DNA of 64,000 nt from Litoditis marina. Taxonomy: Eukaryota > Nematoda > Chromadorea > Rhabditida > Rhabditidae. The position numbers and the translations under genes were made by a program. The DNA lies in assembly GCA_964036275.1 (NCBI GenBank), contig OZ038434.1, positions 32,982,779 to 33,046,778 of the forward strand, in the 5' to 3' direction. The notes under the pieces were generated by a model that made no database searches, had not been told where the DNA came from, and worked only from the letters and a program-made list of their open reading frames with translations. Positions 42,206 to 52,447 of this stretch are shown piece after piece (positions within the stretch are counted from its first letter, which is position 1; each line of letters opens with the position of its first letter).

Positions 42206-42992
42206 TGTTAGGTTCCCCTAGTTTTATACGCATAATCATCAATTCTTCATACTCAGACATTCCGTTTGGCGCCAAAATTGCCCGCAATCAATGGACTCCG
42301 CCCACAAGTGACCTGTCCCGAGTGATCTCGTCTGTGTTTTTGTTTGTCGATCAGTTGTTGTTTTGTTTGGGCTGAGATCGCTCAGTTTCCCCTTTTTCTA
42401 TATAAATCTATATATCTCTACTTGTTCTGTTCTCACCCTCGATTGGGATATCCTCCCTCTCATTATCTATTGTGTTCACATCTGTCATTTCGAACCTGGT
42501 ATTTCCTTTGTATATTTCGTGTGTAGAACTTTTGAGTAACTAGCCACGCCTAGGTATTAAGTGGTTCAGTGTCTAAATTCTGGTCCACGTTCGCATTAGC
42601 TCTACTTGAGGTTCACGCCTAGATTAGGGTGTTCTGAAGGTAGCAGCTGACTACTGCCTAGGCATTGGAGTAGTCCGGAAATTCCTAGAAGTGTTGGGTA
42701 TTGATACTTTCGCTCTGGTTGAGGAAAGAAGACATCGTTTGACAAGTCAGTGACCAATAGTATTGATTGATATTTGCTTGTCCGCTCGGTGAGGGACAGA
42801 TTGTTGTGGAGAATCATTCTATTTGTAGGGAACCGGACTGGTGGCCCTCAAGTGGGAAGAGGATTCGAGGACAACACGGTGAGTAAGTTGTTGTGGTTGT
42901 TCTTTGTGTGACGAATTATCCTACCCTAGTTTTGTCTTGAACGCTCAGGAAGGAGCTAGTAATAGAAGAAATAGGTTGCGAGAACCTTTACA
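42206..42992 (+). repeat. 5' LTR
   Basis: 787 bp starting TGTTAGGTTCCCC and ending CCTTTACA. A TATAAA box at 42401 lies in a TATA-rich stretch and may be the promoter. A strong splice-donor-like GGTGAGTAAG has its GT at 42879, so a leader intron ending before the gag start is possible. Confidence 0.93.
42401..42406 (+). promoter_or_regulatory. putative LTR TATA box
   Basis: TATAAA within CTATATAAATCTATATATC in the first third of the LTR, preceding the likely R region. Also present in the 3' LTR. Confidence 0.45.
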
Positions 42993-43010
42993 TGGGGGCC
43001 GAACCACTTG
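42993..43010 (+). other. putative primer-binding site
   Basis: TGGGGGCCGAACCACTTG begins directly after the 5' LTR with the TGG expected to pair with a tRNA CCA end. I could not match the rest to a particular tRNA. It is not complementary to the local tRNA-Gly. Confidence 0.4.
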
Positions 43011-43074
43011 ACAATTGATACAGGGATAGTGAGATATTATCGAGGATTGTGATTATAGACAAAGTAAGGTGAAA

Positions 43075-46000
43075 ATGGTTGTGATGAGAGACGATGAACC
43101 GAACCAAAGACCAATGGTGCGTCCTTCAGATATGGTTCAGTACACTCCCGAGCAGTTGCTGGGAAATGGAGACAGTGATCAACAGACACCAATGGAGACA
43201 AACAGCGAAGAGGTGCCTGGAACTTCGAAGGTGAGTGACCAGGGGAATACTGAGAACGTGAAGGAAAGTGATCGTAAGAAAGCGATTTGCGGGGCAATTG
43301 GTGAGATTGAGCGAACTTGTTTCGATTCACTGAAAGAACATCGGTTGGCGCAGCCAAAGTCAAATGCAGTTTATGATTCGGTGCGTACAGCGGTGAGCAA
43401 GGCGTTAGTAGTAGCGTCGCAGGAAATTGATAGTATGGAAGAAGTGTATACCGTTCTGCAAGAACTTCACATTCAACCAAGTTTGCTTCGCGAAGCCCTT
43501 GAAACATCTTTCTCGAATGCTAACCTTTTGAACTCAATGTGTAGAGATTGGCAGTGTCAAACTGTCGACGACTTGTTGGATTTCATTCGAGAAACACATG
43601 ATGACGCAGTGAATTTCAAAAGTCAAGTAGAATCATGGGAGTCGGTGCGTAAAGATTATAATGTGGCTACTAGTGATGAATTGAGACACTATATGGATAT
43701 GAATGAAGCAAAAGTGCAAGACCTTGAAGCGCAACTTGATGATTTGCAGAAGTCCATGACCCAGTCGGTGAATGGTGGATCCAGCAACGGATCAGGAGGT
43801 TCCCCAACGGTTACAGGTGCGTCAATGGGCACTGTTCCCCAAACCACAACTACCACAAACGGAGTGGGTTTGAGTCAGATGCAGGTAGCTAGACGGTTAT
43901 CAACCACTAATACCAGTAATGTTCAGGCGTCCTGGCAGCCAACAAACAATGGACGGAGATCCGCGACGCAGCCTCCGACACCCTGCAGGAACTCCGGCCT
44001 TATACAAGGTGGGCCATTAGTTCCTAACGTGGTGAATTCCGGTGGGGCTAGCTCAGATCCGACCCAACAACTGGTTTCCACCATGTGTGAAATGCTCAGA
44101 GCGAGTTCAATACCGGAAGTCAGCACATACTCAGGGAAAGAAAAATTAGATGACATAGTACGACAAATCAAAATGAAATATGCTGATCCAGTGTGGCTTG
44201 ACTCGCACAGAAGAGATATTCTCATATCCAAATTGACTGGGGAGGCGAAAACTTTGTTTGACACTATGGGAACGAATCATGCACAAGGTACTTTCGACGA
44301 GTTGATTGACTTCTTCCGCAATGCCAACGGCACTGCTGGAGACCGCATGCGTGCGTTGGACAATTTGGCAAAATTAAGGAAGAAAGAAGGGCAGTCTGTT
44401 GCGGATTTTTGCAGACAATTGGAAACATTGACCAACGCGGAGCGTGGGCCGGTCGATTGCGATTTTGAGTTAGGACACACACTATACTGTAACATACGGC
44501 ATTGGAATGACTCCTACCATTTACTAATTGAGTTGGAAAAACCCGCAGGGACAGTGTATCACAATGTTAAATTAGCCGCACTGAGATTGGAGAGAGCTAG
44601 ATCATATGCTAGTATGGGGGAGCAGAAAACAGCTAAGCCCACGCCAAGTAGTTATCGAGCACAGGGGGGCACTACGGCACAACATGCGGGCCCAGTACCC
44701 AAACAGAACGGGGAAGCTTTTCCTTGGAAATGTTACAAATGTGGGGAAACGGGGCACAAAATGTCTGATTGTCGCAGTAGGACTCAACCAGTAGGCTTTA
44801 CAGCATCGGGCGCTAACAGAACTCCGCTGGGTAACCGGAATAATTTGGTGCAGCAAAGCGAAACGGTAGCCAGCACAGCCATAGGCTCTGAAACCCGCGA
44901 TCAAATTCACTTAGCAACCCAGCTTTCTGACCCTAGTTGGGCGTGTAACGTAATCAGTGACTCACAAGAGGCGCCTGTCATGGGTACACCAATTTTGTGG
45001 GAGGTAGACGTGTATGGATTGAAAGTTCCAGCATTTATTGATACGGGCTCTGTGATATCGATATTGCCAGTAGGATTACTTCACGAAGCAGTCGCAAAAG
45101 GGATAGACATAGACAATGTTACAACAATACTGAAAGATGATAGTATCGCTCAGGTAATAGATGCATCCGGGAACAACATGACATTCTTGAAGCTCATTCG
45201 AACTGCAGTAACCATGGATGATGTGAAGTGTGATGTAGCATTGCACGTGCAGCGGAAACCTGGAAATATGATACTATTGGGCATGAACGCTTTGAAATCT
45301 TTCAACATCACTCTCCTAAAACCATCTAAGACTAAAGGTATGAAAGAGGTCACGGGTATTGTGCGGGAAGGTGGAAAGGTAGAAGTGAAGTCCAAAACTA
45401 TCATTCTTCCGGGAGAATGCAAAGCTATATCAGTGAGGTGTGACAAGGCCGATGCTGACTTACTATTTTGGTCGACCGACGAGAATAAAGTTGCTTCAGG
45501 TATCTGCCATGTTTCACGCGAAGGCTCCAGTGTATTGACGGTGGTTAATCAGGGAGAGGATACCTTGTCGTTCGACAAAGGTACCTCGATCGGCCATTGG
45601 TCTGAGAAGATCTGGGCTGATCCACGCACACGCGAACTACCGTCGGACATGTTGGACATGACCAGGGAAACCATAACTTGCGGGAAGGATAGGCGGTTGA
45701 AATTGATCTCACTGTTAGCTGAGAATTGTAGATCGGGCATATTAGAAAGTGATATCGAAAAAGTAGTCGGGGAATATGAGTCTTTGTTTGCCATCAGTGA
45801 CACAGAACTCACTCAAACCAACAGAGTAGTACATGACATTGACACAGGGAATCAAGTTCCAATCCGTCAGAAAACTAGACCGGTCCCTTTTGCTCTGAGA
45901 ACCAAGGTAAAGGAAATGATGTTCGACTTGAAACAGCGGGGTATCATTGAGGACAGCCACTCTCCTTGGGCATCACCGATAGTGCTGGTCGAGAAGAAAG

Positions 46001-47049
46001 ACGGATCACTGCGACTCTGCGTTGACTATAGACAGTTGAATAAGACAGTGAAACAAGATAGTTACCCGTTACCTTCGATAGACGCTACACTGCAAAATCT
46101 GGGGGGAAAGAAGTTTTTCTCGACCTTGGACCTGGCGGCGGGGTATTGGCAAATTCCATTGACAGATGGGGCGAAGGAGCGAAGCGCATTCACAACATCC
46201 GAAGGACTGTTCCAGTTTAGAGTACTTCCGTTTGGGTTATCCACCGCGCCGGCTGTATTCCAACGCATGATGAATGAAGTATTAGGGGAATTGATGGGGT
46301 CGGAGGTAGCAGTGTATATCGACGACGTGATGATTGCCACAGAAACCCGGGAGCGACATTTCGAGGTACTTGAGAAAGTTTTCCAAGCGTTGCGGAGAGC
46401 GGGGCTGAAAGTAAAACCGCAGAAGTGCTCACTCCTAGAAACGACAGTAGGGTTCCTGGGCCATGTGGTTGACGCCGAGGGCGTGCACACAGACCCCGAG
46501 AAAATCGAAAAAATTCGGGAATATCCGAAACCAACGAACGTTTCGGAGTTGCGTACGTTTCTGGGCATGGCAGGGTACTATCGGAAGTTTATCCTTAAGT
46601 TTGCACACATTGCCAAGCCCCTCTATGACCTGACTAGTGCGAAATTAAAATATAGTTGGAAAGGCGAGCATGACAGGGCGTTCGAAGAACTAAAAAGAGT
46701 ACTGAGTTCAGCGCCGGTATTAGCTCAACCCAACGTAGAGTTGGCCCGTGACGGTACCAGACCCTTTATACTATACACTGATGCGAGCCAAATCGGCGTA
46801 GGAGCAGTATTAGCCCAGGAAGGGGACGATGGGCTTCTGCACCCGGTTTTCTTTTCATCGAAAAAGCTGTCAAGCGCGGAGACCAACTACCATGTGACTG
46901 ATCAGGAAGCTTTGGCAATAGTGTTCGCTTGGAAAAGTTCCATTACTTTTGCTATGGTACCAAAGTTATCGTGCGAACAGACCATGCCCCACTCACAGCT
47001 CTATTCAAACGCGCAAATGTCTCGGGCAGGGTGCTGCGCTGGGCGCTAG
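43075..47049 (+). CDS. Gag-Pol polyprotein, N-terminal part (broken in RNase H)
   Basis: The first ATG of the frame is at 43075, giving 1324 codons. Gag occupies about the first 600 residues, with a Ser/Gly/Thr-rich linker near 230-320 and a CCHC knuckle CYKCGETGHKMSDC at about 553-566. An aspartic protease has its DTGS at about 656. Reverse transcriptase follows, with FSTLDLAAGYWQIPL and the catalytic YIDD at about 1081-1084. RNase H begins with YTDAS at about 1235. The frame is lost near 46928 (about residue 1285); the correct RNase H sequence continues in a different frame, overlapping from 46929. The break is a one-base loss or sequence error, because no slippery heptamer precedes it. Gag and Pol share one frame with no stop between them. 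Confidence 0.93.
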   Translation: MVVMRDDEPNQRPMVRPSDMVQYTPEQLLGNGDSDQQTPMETNSEEVPGTSKVSDQGNTENVKESDRKKAICGAIGEIERTCFDSLKEHRLAQPKSNAVYDSVRTAVSKALVVASQEIDSMEEVYTVLQELHIQPSLLREALETSFSNANLLNSMCRDWQCQTVDDLLDFIRETHDDAVNFKSQVESWESVRKDYNVATSDELRHYMDMNEAKVQDLEAQLDDLQKSMTQSVNGGSSNGSGGSPTVTGASMGTVPQTTTTTNGVGLSQMQVARRLSTTNTSNVQASWQPTNNGRRSATQPPTPCRNSGLIQGGPLVPNVVNSGGASSDPTQQLVSTMCEMLRASSIPEVSTYSGKEKLDDIVRQIKMKYADPVWLDSHRRDILISKLTGEAKTLFDTMGTNHAQGTFDELIDFFRNANGTAGDRMRALDNLAKLRKKEGQSVADFCRQLETLTNAERGPVDCDFELGHTLYCNIRHWNDSYHLLIELEKPAGTVYHNVKLAALRLERARSYASMGEQKTAKPTPSSYRAQGGTTAQHAGPVPKQNGEAFPWKCYKCGETGHKMSDCRSRTQPVGFTASGANRTPLGNRNNLVQQSETVASTAIGSETRDQIHLATQLSDPSWACNVISDSQEAPVMGTPILWEVDVYGLKVPAFIDTGSVISILPVGLLHEAVAKGIDIDNVTTILKDDSIAQVIDASGNNMTFLKLIRTAVTMDDVKCDVALHVQRKPGNMILLGMNALKSFNITLLKPSKTKGMKEVTGIVREGGKVEVKSKTIILPGECKAISVRCDKADADLLFWSTDENKVASGICHVSREGSSVLTVVNQGEDTLSFDKGTSIGHWSEKIWADPRTRELPSDMLDMTRETITCGKDRRLKLISLLAENCRSGILESDIEKVVGEYESLFAISDTELTQTNRVVHDIDTGNQVPIRQKTRPVPFALRTKVKEMMFDLKQRGIIEDSHSPWASPIVLVEKKDGSLRLCVDYRQLNKTVKQDSYPLPSIDATLQNLGGKKFFSTLDLAAGYWQIPLTDGAKERSAFTTSEGLFQFRVLPFGLSTAPAVFQRMMNEVLGELMGSEVAVYIDDVMIATETRERHFEVLEKVFQALRRAGLKVKPQKCSLLETTVGFLGHVVDAEGVHTDPEKIEKIREYPKPTNVSELRTFLGMAGYYRKFILKFAHIAKPLYDLTSAKLKYSWKGEHDRAFEELKRVLSSAPVLAQPNVELARDGTRPFILYTDASQIGVGAVLAQEGDDGLLHPVFFSSKKLSSAETNYHVTDQEALAIVFAWKSSITFAMVPKLSCEQTMPHSQLYSNAQMSRAGCCAGR

Positions 47050-49850
47050 AGGTGCTGCGTTACGACCTTGAAATACAATATGTGAAAGGTGCTGCGAACT
47101 CAGTCGCTGATGCATTATCCAGAGGTCTACCACAATCAGCTCAACCGCTGGAGCCCACATGCGCGGAACACGAGAAAGTAGTGGCCAGTGTGCAGGCAGA
47201 CGCGTGGTTGGCAGAGTTGAGGGACGACACTGATTATGCGGCAGTGATCCAAGCTGTTGAAAATGGTAATGTAATAGAAGTTCGATTACCTAGGCATACG
47301 GGGTCGTTAAACTCCCGTGATTTCTTGATCGAGGCAGGACAATTGAAACTCATTCGAGAAGACGGCTCGATTGTCTCTGTCATACCCAAGACCCATAGAC
47401 GGCCAGTTTTCGAGGAAGCTCATCAAGGTGTGCTAGCTGGTCATTTCAGCGCCAAGAAAATGTTCCGACAGCTCAGTAAATTGGTGTTTTGGGAAGGGAT
47501 GCGCCAGGATTTGGTAAGGTGGTGTAAAGAATGTCAGAAATGTTTTGTGTCCAACCCGCGCGGCACAAATACTCCTCCGTTGAAACCATATGTCGCCTAC
47601 AAACCTTTCGAAGTAATCGGGGTGGATGTTATGGAAATGGGTACTACAAAATTGGGAAATAGGTATGTAGTAACTGTTATTGATATGTTCAGTAAGTTTG
47701 CAGGTGCGTACGCAGTTCCCAACAAATCAGCTGAGAATATTGCTAAAATAATTTTCAACAAGTGGATTTGTGAAGGCGGAAGATGGCCCGAGGCCATACT
47801 GTCCGACCAAGGTAGCGAGTTCGAGAACAAAATAATGACCACATTATGTGAACTGATGGGCATCAAACAACTGTTTACTAGGGGATACTGCCCACGTGAG
47901 AATGGTTTGACTGAACGTATGAATGCGACTATTGCTAGAATGTTGAAAAAGAAGGTAGTAATCCCGGCAGAATGGGATACGGTGTTGTCACAAGTAGTTT
48001 ATGCCTATAACGTATCCCCTCATGAGGCTACGGGGGAATCGCCCTTTTTCCTCGTTTTCGGAACGGACCCAAAATACCCATCGGGAGTAATTCCACGCGA
48101 GCATCTTAGTGGGTATATGTTGGACCTAGAAGACTATAAAACTGAATTTCTAGCAGGATTGAAATTGGCCAGAGAATGTGTCGAGGAAAGGGGTGCGCAG
48201 TATAGAGAAAAGATGAAACTCCATTATGATAATCGCCAGAACGTGAGTAGTTCGGAGAAGTTTGTACAGGGTGACCGCGTTTATATGAGAATGCCAGCAG
48301 AAAAAGGGAAGTCCAGCCACCCGAAACTCACAGTAGAATGGAGCGGGCCTTTCCGCGTGTTAGAAGTGTCAGAAAACTCAGCGCTAATAACAAGAATAGG
48401 GGCAAATGAAGACGCATTAAGGATTAACTTCGATATGCTGATCAAAGTGCCTATTGAACTTGACGATACACCAATTTGCACGAAAACGGCAAGGGGAAAA
48501 AGAGGAAGGCCAAAGAACACATGTAGTACAGTCAAGGAGGGGTTCAAATGTGTACCAAGTAATTTTGAATATCCTGTGGTTTGCAGGATCGAGCCGTCGG
48601 TGAAGTCACACGCCTTCCCGATGAGTATTTTCTTCGATTGTCCGCTTGAGTCAAGCAACTGCCGACTGGGAACACCGCTGGGGGAGATCTTTGGAAACGT
48701 TCCCGAAGCAGTCTCGCATTTGTTGGTTTCCTCGATAGATAGATTTGCCGCTATTTCATCGTTTCTACAGTGTTCGCATTTGTCGTCAGCATCTCTGGCC
48801 GCGCTGATTCTGGACGACGACGTCAATGTGTTGACCGTCACTGGGTTAGCATCTGCTTTTGCTTATTTTCGAGAGCACTGTGGTCACGTTGCCGTGGAAT
48901 TCGAGAAGACGATTCGTAGAGGCGAATTCAGAGAGGATAATGGACTGATCAATCGGGAGGAGCCAGCCAATCTGGAAATCATGCGCCGGGAAGCATTTGC
49001 ATTGGCGAAGGTCCATTCGTGGGAATCCGGATATTGGAAGACATATAAGAAGCGGACTCTGGTGGTCATGCCTGAAGGTTTTCGACATTTCTGTCAGGAC
49101 ATGAAGCTCAGTCGTACGGCATTTCGGTATGCGGCAGTAGACGAGGATTACGGGCATCTCGGTTCGATGACGGATTTCGGAGCTGTGGTTCTAATTCTTC
49201 CACCCACGTATCACCACATAAATGATAGGAGCAAGTTCATTCGGTTCATTATGACCACGCTCATGGCCGGAAGTGAGGTTTTCTTGCTACCGAATTATCA
49301 CGACAGTACCCATTTTGACAGATGCACGGACCAAATGAGGAAGATTGCCGCCGTGATAAAGGATCTTCAACCGTTGTGGCACGACCGCCTGCGGGTGTTG
49401 CTGCCAACAGAGGAGGACCAGGAGGACCCTCGGGCCCCGTGGAATTTGGTGTTGGCTAATTCGGACGAACGGCCACGCCAACTTACTACTCAACAAGGAA
49501 AGAAACTCTACTTCGCGTCCGTACAGTTCTTCAAAGGCCATATCGATCTGGAGGACCCGATGAAGGATCGCAACACAAATGCGAAGAGCAGCAACCCGCC
49601 TGGAATACAAGCCGGACGTGTCGTCAAACCCTATGGAGCCCCGTCACGTCATCAGGAGGAAGTGCAGCACAAAGGACACCACCGCGGCCGAATCTACAAC
49701 CGGTTTCATCGAGGCACGCCATTCCGTCATCAGCAGTACTCTCATCATCATCAGGACTTCGCAGCACCGCCCTTCGTGCCGTATCCAGCAAATCGCAGAG
49801 GAAACTTCAGTGCTCGTCGTGCATTCCGCCGAGGAGGTCGCCATTTCTAA
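46929..49850 (+). pseudogene. Pol C-terminal part: RNase H end, integrase, unknown extension
   Basis: Continues Pol after the frame break, so 46929 is not a true start. Residues 1-70 finish RNase H (RTDHAPL, ADALSRG). Integrase follows, with an HHCC zinc-binding domain (CKECQKC at about 202-208) and the catalytic triad D233, D293 and E329, exactly the DD35E spacing. After the core there is an AT-hook-like GKRGRPKN near 525 and then over 400 residues with no family I recognise. They include a cysteine-bearing middle (SLAALILDDDVNVL, VVLILPPTYHH) and an Arg/His/Gly-rich tail ending RRGGRHF. No signal peptide or clear membrane helix is seen, so it does not look like an envelope protein. The stop is 36 bp before the 3' LTR. 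Confidence 0.88.
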
Positions 49851-49877
49851 TCGCTGGATGGAGCCAGCTGATTCGTC

Positions 49878-49884
49878 GGGGGGG
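49878..49884 (+). other. putative polypurine tract
   Basis: A G7 run followed by CA lies directly before the 3' LTR, the position of a plus-strand primer. It is short for a polypurine tract. Confidence 0.45.
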
Positions 49885-49886
49885 CA

Positions 49887-50682
49887 TGTTAGGTTCCCCT
49901 AGTTTTATACGCATAATCATCAATTCTTCATACTCAGACATTCCGTTTGGCGCCAAAATTGCCCGCAATCAATGGACTCCGCCCACAAGTGACCTGTCCC
50001 GAGTGATCTCGTTTGTGTTTTTGTTTGTCGATCAGTTGTTGTTTTGTTTGGGCTGAGATCGCTCAGTTTCCCCTTTTTCTATATAAATCTATATATCTCT
50101 ACTTGTTCTGTTCTCACCCTCGATTGGGATATCCTCCCTCTCATTATCTATTGTGTTCACATCTGTCATTTCGAACCTGGTATTTCCTTTGTATATTTCG
50201 TGTGTAGAACTTTTGAGTAACTAGCCACGCCTAGGTATTGGGTGGTTTAGTGTCTAAATTCTGGTCCACGTTCGCATTAGCTCTACTTGAGGTTCACGCC
50301 TAGATTAGGGTGTTCTGAAGGTAGCAGCTGACTACTGCCTAGGCATTTGAGTAGTCCGGAAATTCCTAGAAGTGTTGGGTATTGATACTTTCGCTCTGGT
50401 TGAGGAAAGAAGACATCGTTTGACAAGTCAGTGACCAATAGTATTGATTGATATTTGCTTGTCCGCTCGGTGAGGGACAGATTGTTGTGGAGAATCATTC
50501 TATTTGTAGGGAACCGGACTGGTGGCCCTCAAGTGGGAAGAGGATTCGAGGACAACAAGAAACTCACGGTGAGTAAGTTGTTGTGGTTGTTCTTTGTGTG
50601 ACGAATTATCCTACCCTAGTTTTGTCTTGAACGCTCAGGAAGGAGCTAGTAATAGAAGAAATAGGTTGCGAGAACCTTTACA
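49887..50682 (+). repeat. 3' LTR
   Basis: 796 bp. It differs from the 5' LTR by five substitutions and a 9-bp insertion (AGAAACTCA, near 50558) beside the GGTGAGTAAG motif. Confidence 0.93.
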
Positions 50683-50929
50683 GAACAGAAAAAAGCAACT
50701 GAGATCATGTTTAGGTGTCAAAAAAGAATTGTGTTGTTTTTAAAAGTTTAATTAGCACTCATTGCTATTTATGTTGCAATTATTATGTGTTCAATAGGGG
50801 CAAATCAACAGTTAGCTGCTAATATTATTACTCTGTAGGTGCCTAAGGTGTAGCGAGAGCAAAAAAAGGGAAGGTAGATCATGTTTAGGTGTCAAAACTG
50901 AATTATTTAGTATCAAAAAGTCAAAACAT

Positions 50930-51000
50930 TGCATCGGCCGGGAATCGAACCCGGGCCGCCCGCGTGGCAGCCGAGCATTCTACCACTGAACCACCGATGC
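50930..51000 (-). tRNA. tRNA-Gly(GCC) variant, anticodon-stem C31 to G
   Basis: One change, C31 to G, leaves a G31-G39 mismatch at the top of the anticodon stem next to the loop. Promoter boxes are intact, so it is probably transcribed but perhaps poorly functional. Closest tRNA to the 3' LTR (about 247 bp). Confidence 0.9.
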
Positions 51001-51562
51001 TACGAATATGGCTCACTCTTCCGCCGATATCCCATCCCCGCCGCAATGTTCACTCGGTCACTTCTCTTCGAGAGATTGATCAGAAACTGGCTTAGTGTGA
51101 ATGAAAACATCAACTAAACAACATTTCGTCGAGAAACTCGAGCAACTCTGATTTTATTTGAGCTTGGATAGTTGACAACAATTGTTTTGTTTTTATAAGT
51201 TTAGTTTTAATTAACACTCATTGCTATTTCTACTGCAATTCTTATGTGTTTAGTAGATGTAAATCAACAGTTGGCTCCTAATATAACTACTCTGTAGGTG
51301 CCTAAGCTGTAGCGAGAACAGAAAAAATCAACTGAGATCATGTTTAGGTGTCAAAAAAGAATTGTGTTGTTTTTAAAAGTTTAATTAGCACTCATTGCTA
51401 TTTATGTTGCAATTATTATGTGTTCAATAGGGGCAAATCAACAGTTAGCTGCTAATATTATTACTCTGTAGGTGCCTAAGGTGTAGCGAGAGCAAAAAAA
51501 GGAAAGGTAGATCATGTTTAGGTGTCAAAACTGAATTATTTAGTTTCAAAAAGTCAAAACAT

Positions 51563-51633
51563 TGCATCGGCCGGGAATCGAACCCGGGCGGCCCGCGTGG
51601 CAGGCGAGCACTCTACCACTGAACCACCGATGC
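51563..51633 (-). tRNA. tRNA-Gly(GCC) variant, D stem and variable loop
   Basis: A24 to G plus one variable-loop change (CGGC to CCGC). Same family of variants as 36124 and 55473. Confidence 0.9.
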
Positions 51634-52195
51634 TACGAATATGGCTCACTCTTCCGCCGATGTCCCATCCCCGCCGCAATGTTCACTCGGTCACTTCTCT
51701 TCGAGAGATTGATCAGAAACTGGCTTAGTGTGAATGAAAACATCAACTAAACAACATTTCGTCGAAAAACTCGAGCAACTCTGATTCTATTTGAGCTTGG
51801 AATGTTCACAACAATTGTATTGTTTTTATAAGTTTAGGTTTAATTAACACTCATTGCTCTTTCTACTGCAATTCTTATGTGTTTAGTAGATGTAAATCAA
51901 CAGTTGGCTCCTAATATAACTACTCTGTAGGTGCCTAAGCTGTAGCGAGAACAGAAAAAAGCAACTGAGATCATGTTTAGGTGTCAAAAAAGAATTGTGT
52001 TGTTTTTAAAAGTTTAATTAGCACTCATTGCTATTTCTGTTGCAATTATTATGTGTTCAATAGGGGCAAATCAACAGTTAGCTGCTAATATTATTACTCT
52101 GTAGGTGCCTAAGGTGTAGCGAGAGCAAAAAAAGGGAAGGTAGATCATGTTTAGGTGTCAAAACTGAATTATTTAGTATCAAAAAGTCAAAACAT

Positions 52196-52266
52196 TGCAT
52201 CGGCCGGGAATCGAACCCGGGCCGCCCGCGTGGCAGGCGAGCATTCTACCACTGAATCACCGATGC
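52196..52266 (-). tRNA. tRNA-Gly(GCC) variant, G10 to A
   Basis: A single change at the first D-stem base, giving an A10-U25 pair instead of G-U. The structure is kept, though the A box is altered (GATTCAGTGG). Confidence 0.92.
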
Positions 52267-52447
52267 TACGAATATGGCTCACTCTTCCGCCGAAATCCCA
52301 TCCCCGCCGCAATGTTCACTCGGTCACTTCTCTTCGAGAGATTGATCAGAAACTGGCTTAGTGTGAATGAAAACATCAACTAAACAACATTTCGTCGAGA
52401 AACTCGAGTAACTCTGATTCTATTTGAGCTTGGAATGTTCACAACAA

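Larger units (their letters stand above)
42206..50682 (+). mobile_element. Ty3/gypsy LTR retrotransposon
   Basis: 8477 bp, bounded by TG...CA LTRs and a 4-bp target duplication GAAC (42202-42205 and 50683-50686). Excision with one GAAC restores GCGAGAACAGAAAA, the normal spacer, and a 630-bp tRNA unit. The order protease, RT, RNase H, integrase is typical of Ty3/gypsy (Metaviridae; the Cer group in worms). The LTRs differ by five substitutions and one 9-bp indel, so insertion is recent in relative terms. The coding frame is broken in RNase H, so this copy is probably not autonomous. Confidence 0.95.
50683..52447 (-). repeat. tRNA-Gly tandem array, segment between insertions
   Basis: Continuation of array 3 with three tRNA genes. 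It starts at the GAAC target duplication and ends at the A before the Helitron-like element. Confidence 0.95.

Noticed and set aside
42344..42526. 60-codon ORF in the LTR (also at 50013)
   Set aside because: Lies in the promoter/leader part of the LTR, T-rich, no coding character.
42993..43010. Priming of the retrotransposon by the local tRNA-Gly
   Set aside because: The sequence after TGG is not complementary to the tRNA-Gly 3' end; the primer stays unknown.
43037..43507. Minus-strand ORFs opposite gag-pol (here and up to 49844)
   Set aside because: Shadows of the strongly coding plus strand.
46921..46945. Programmed frameshift between gag-pol halves
   Set aside because: No slippery heptamer and the position is inside RNase H, not at a gag/pol or pol/env border.
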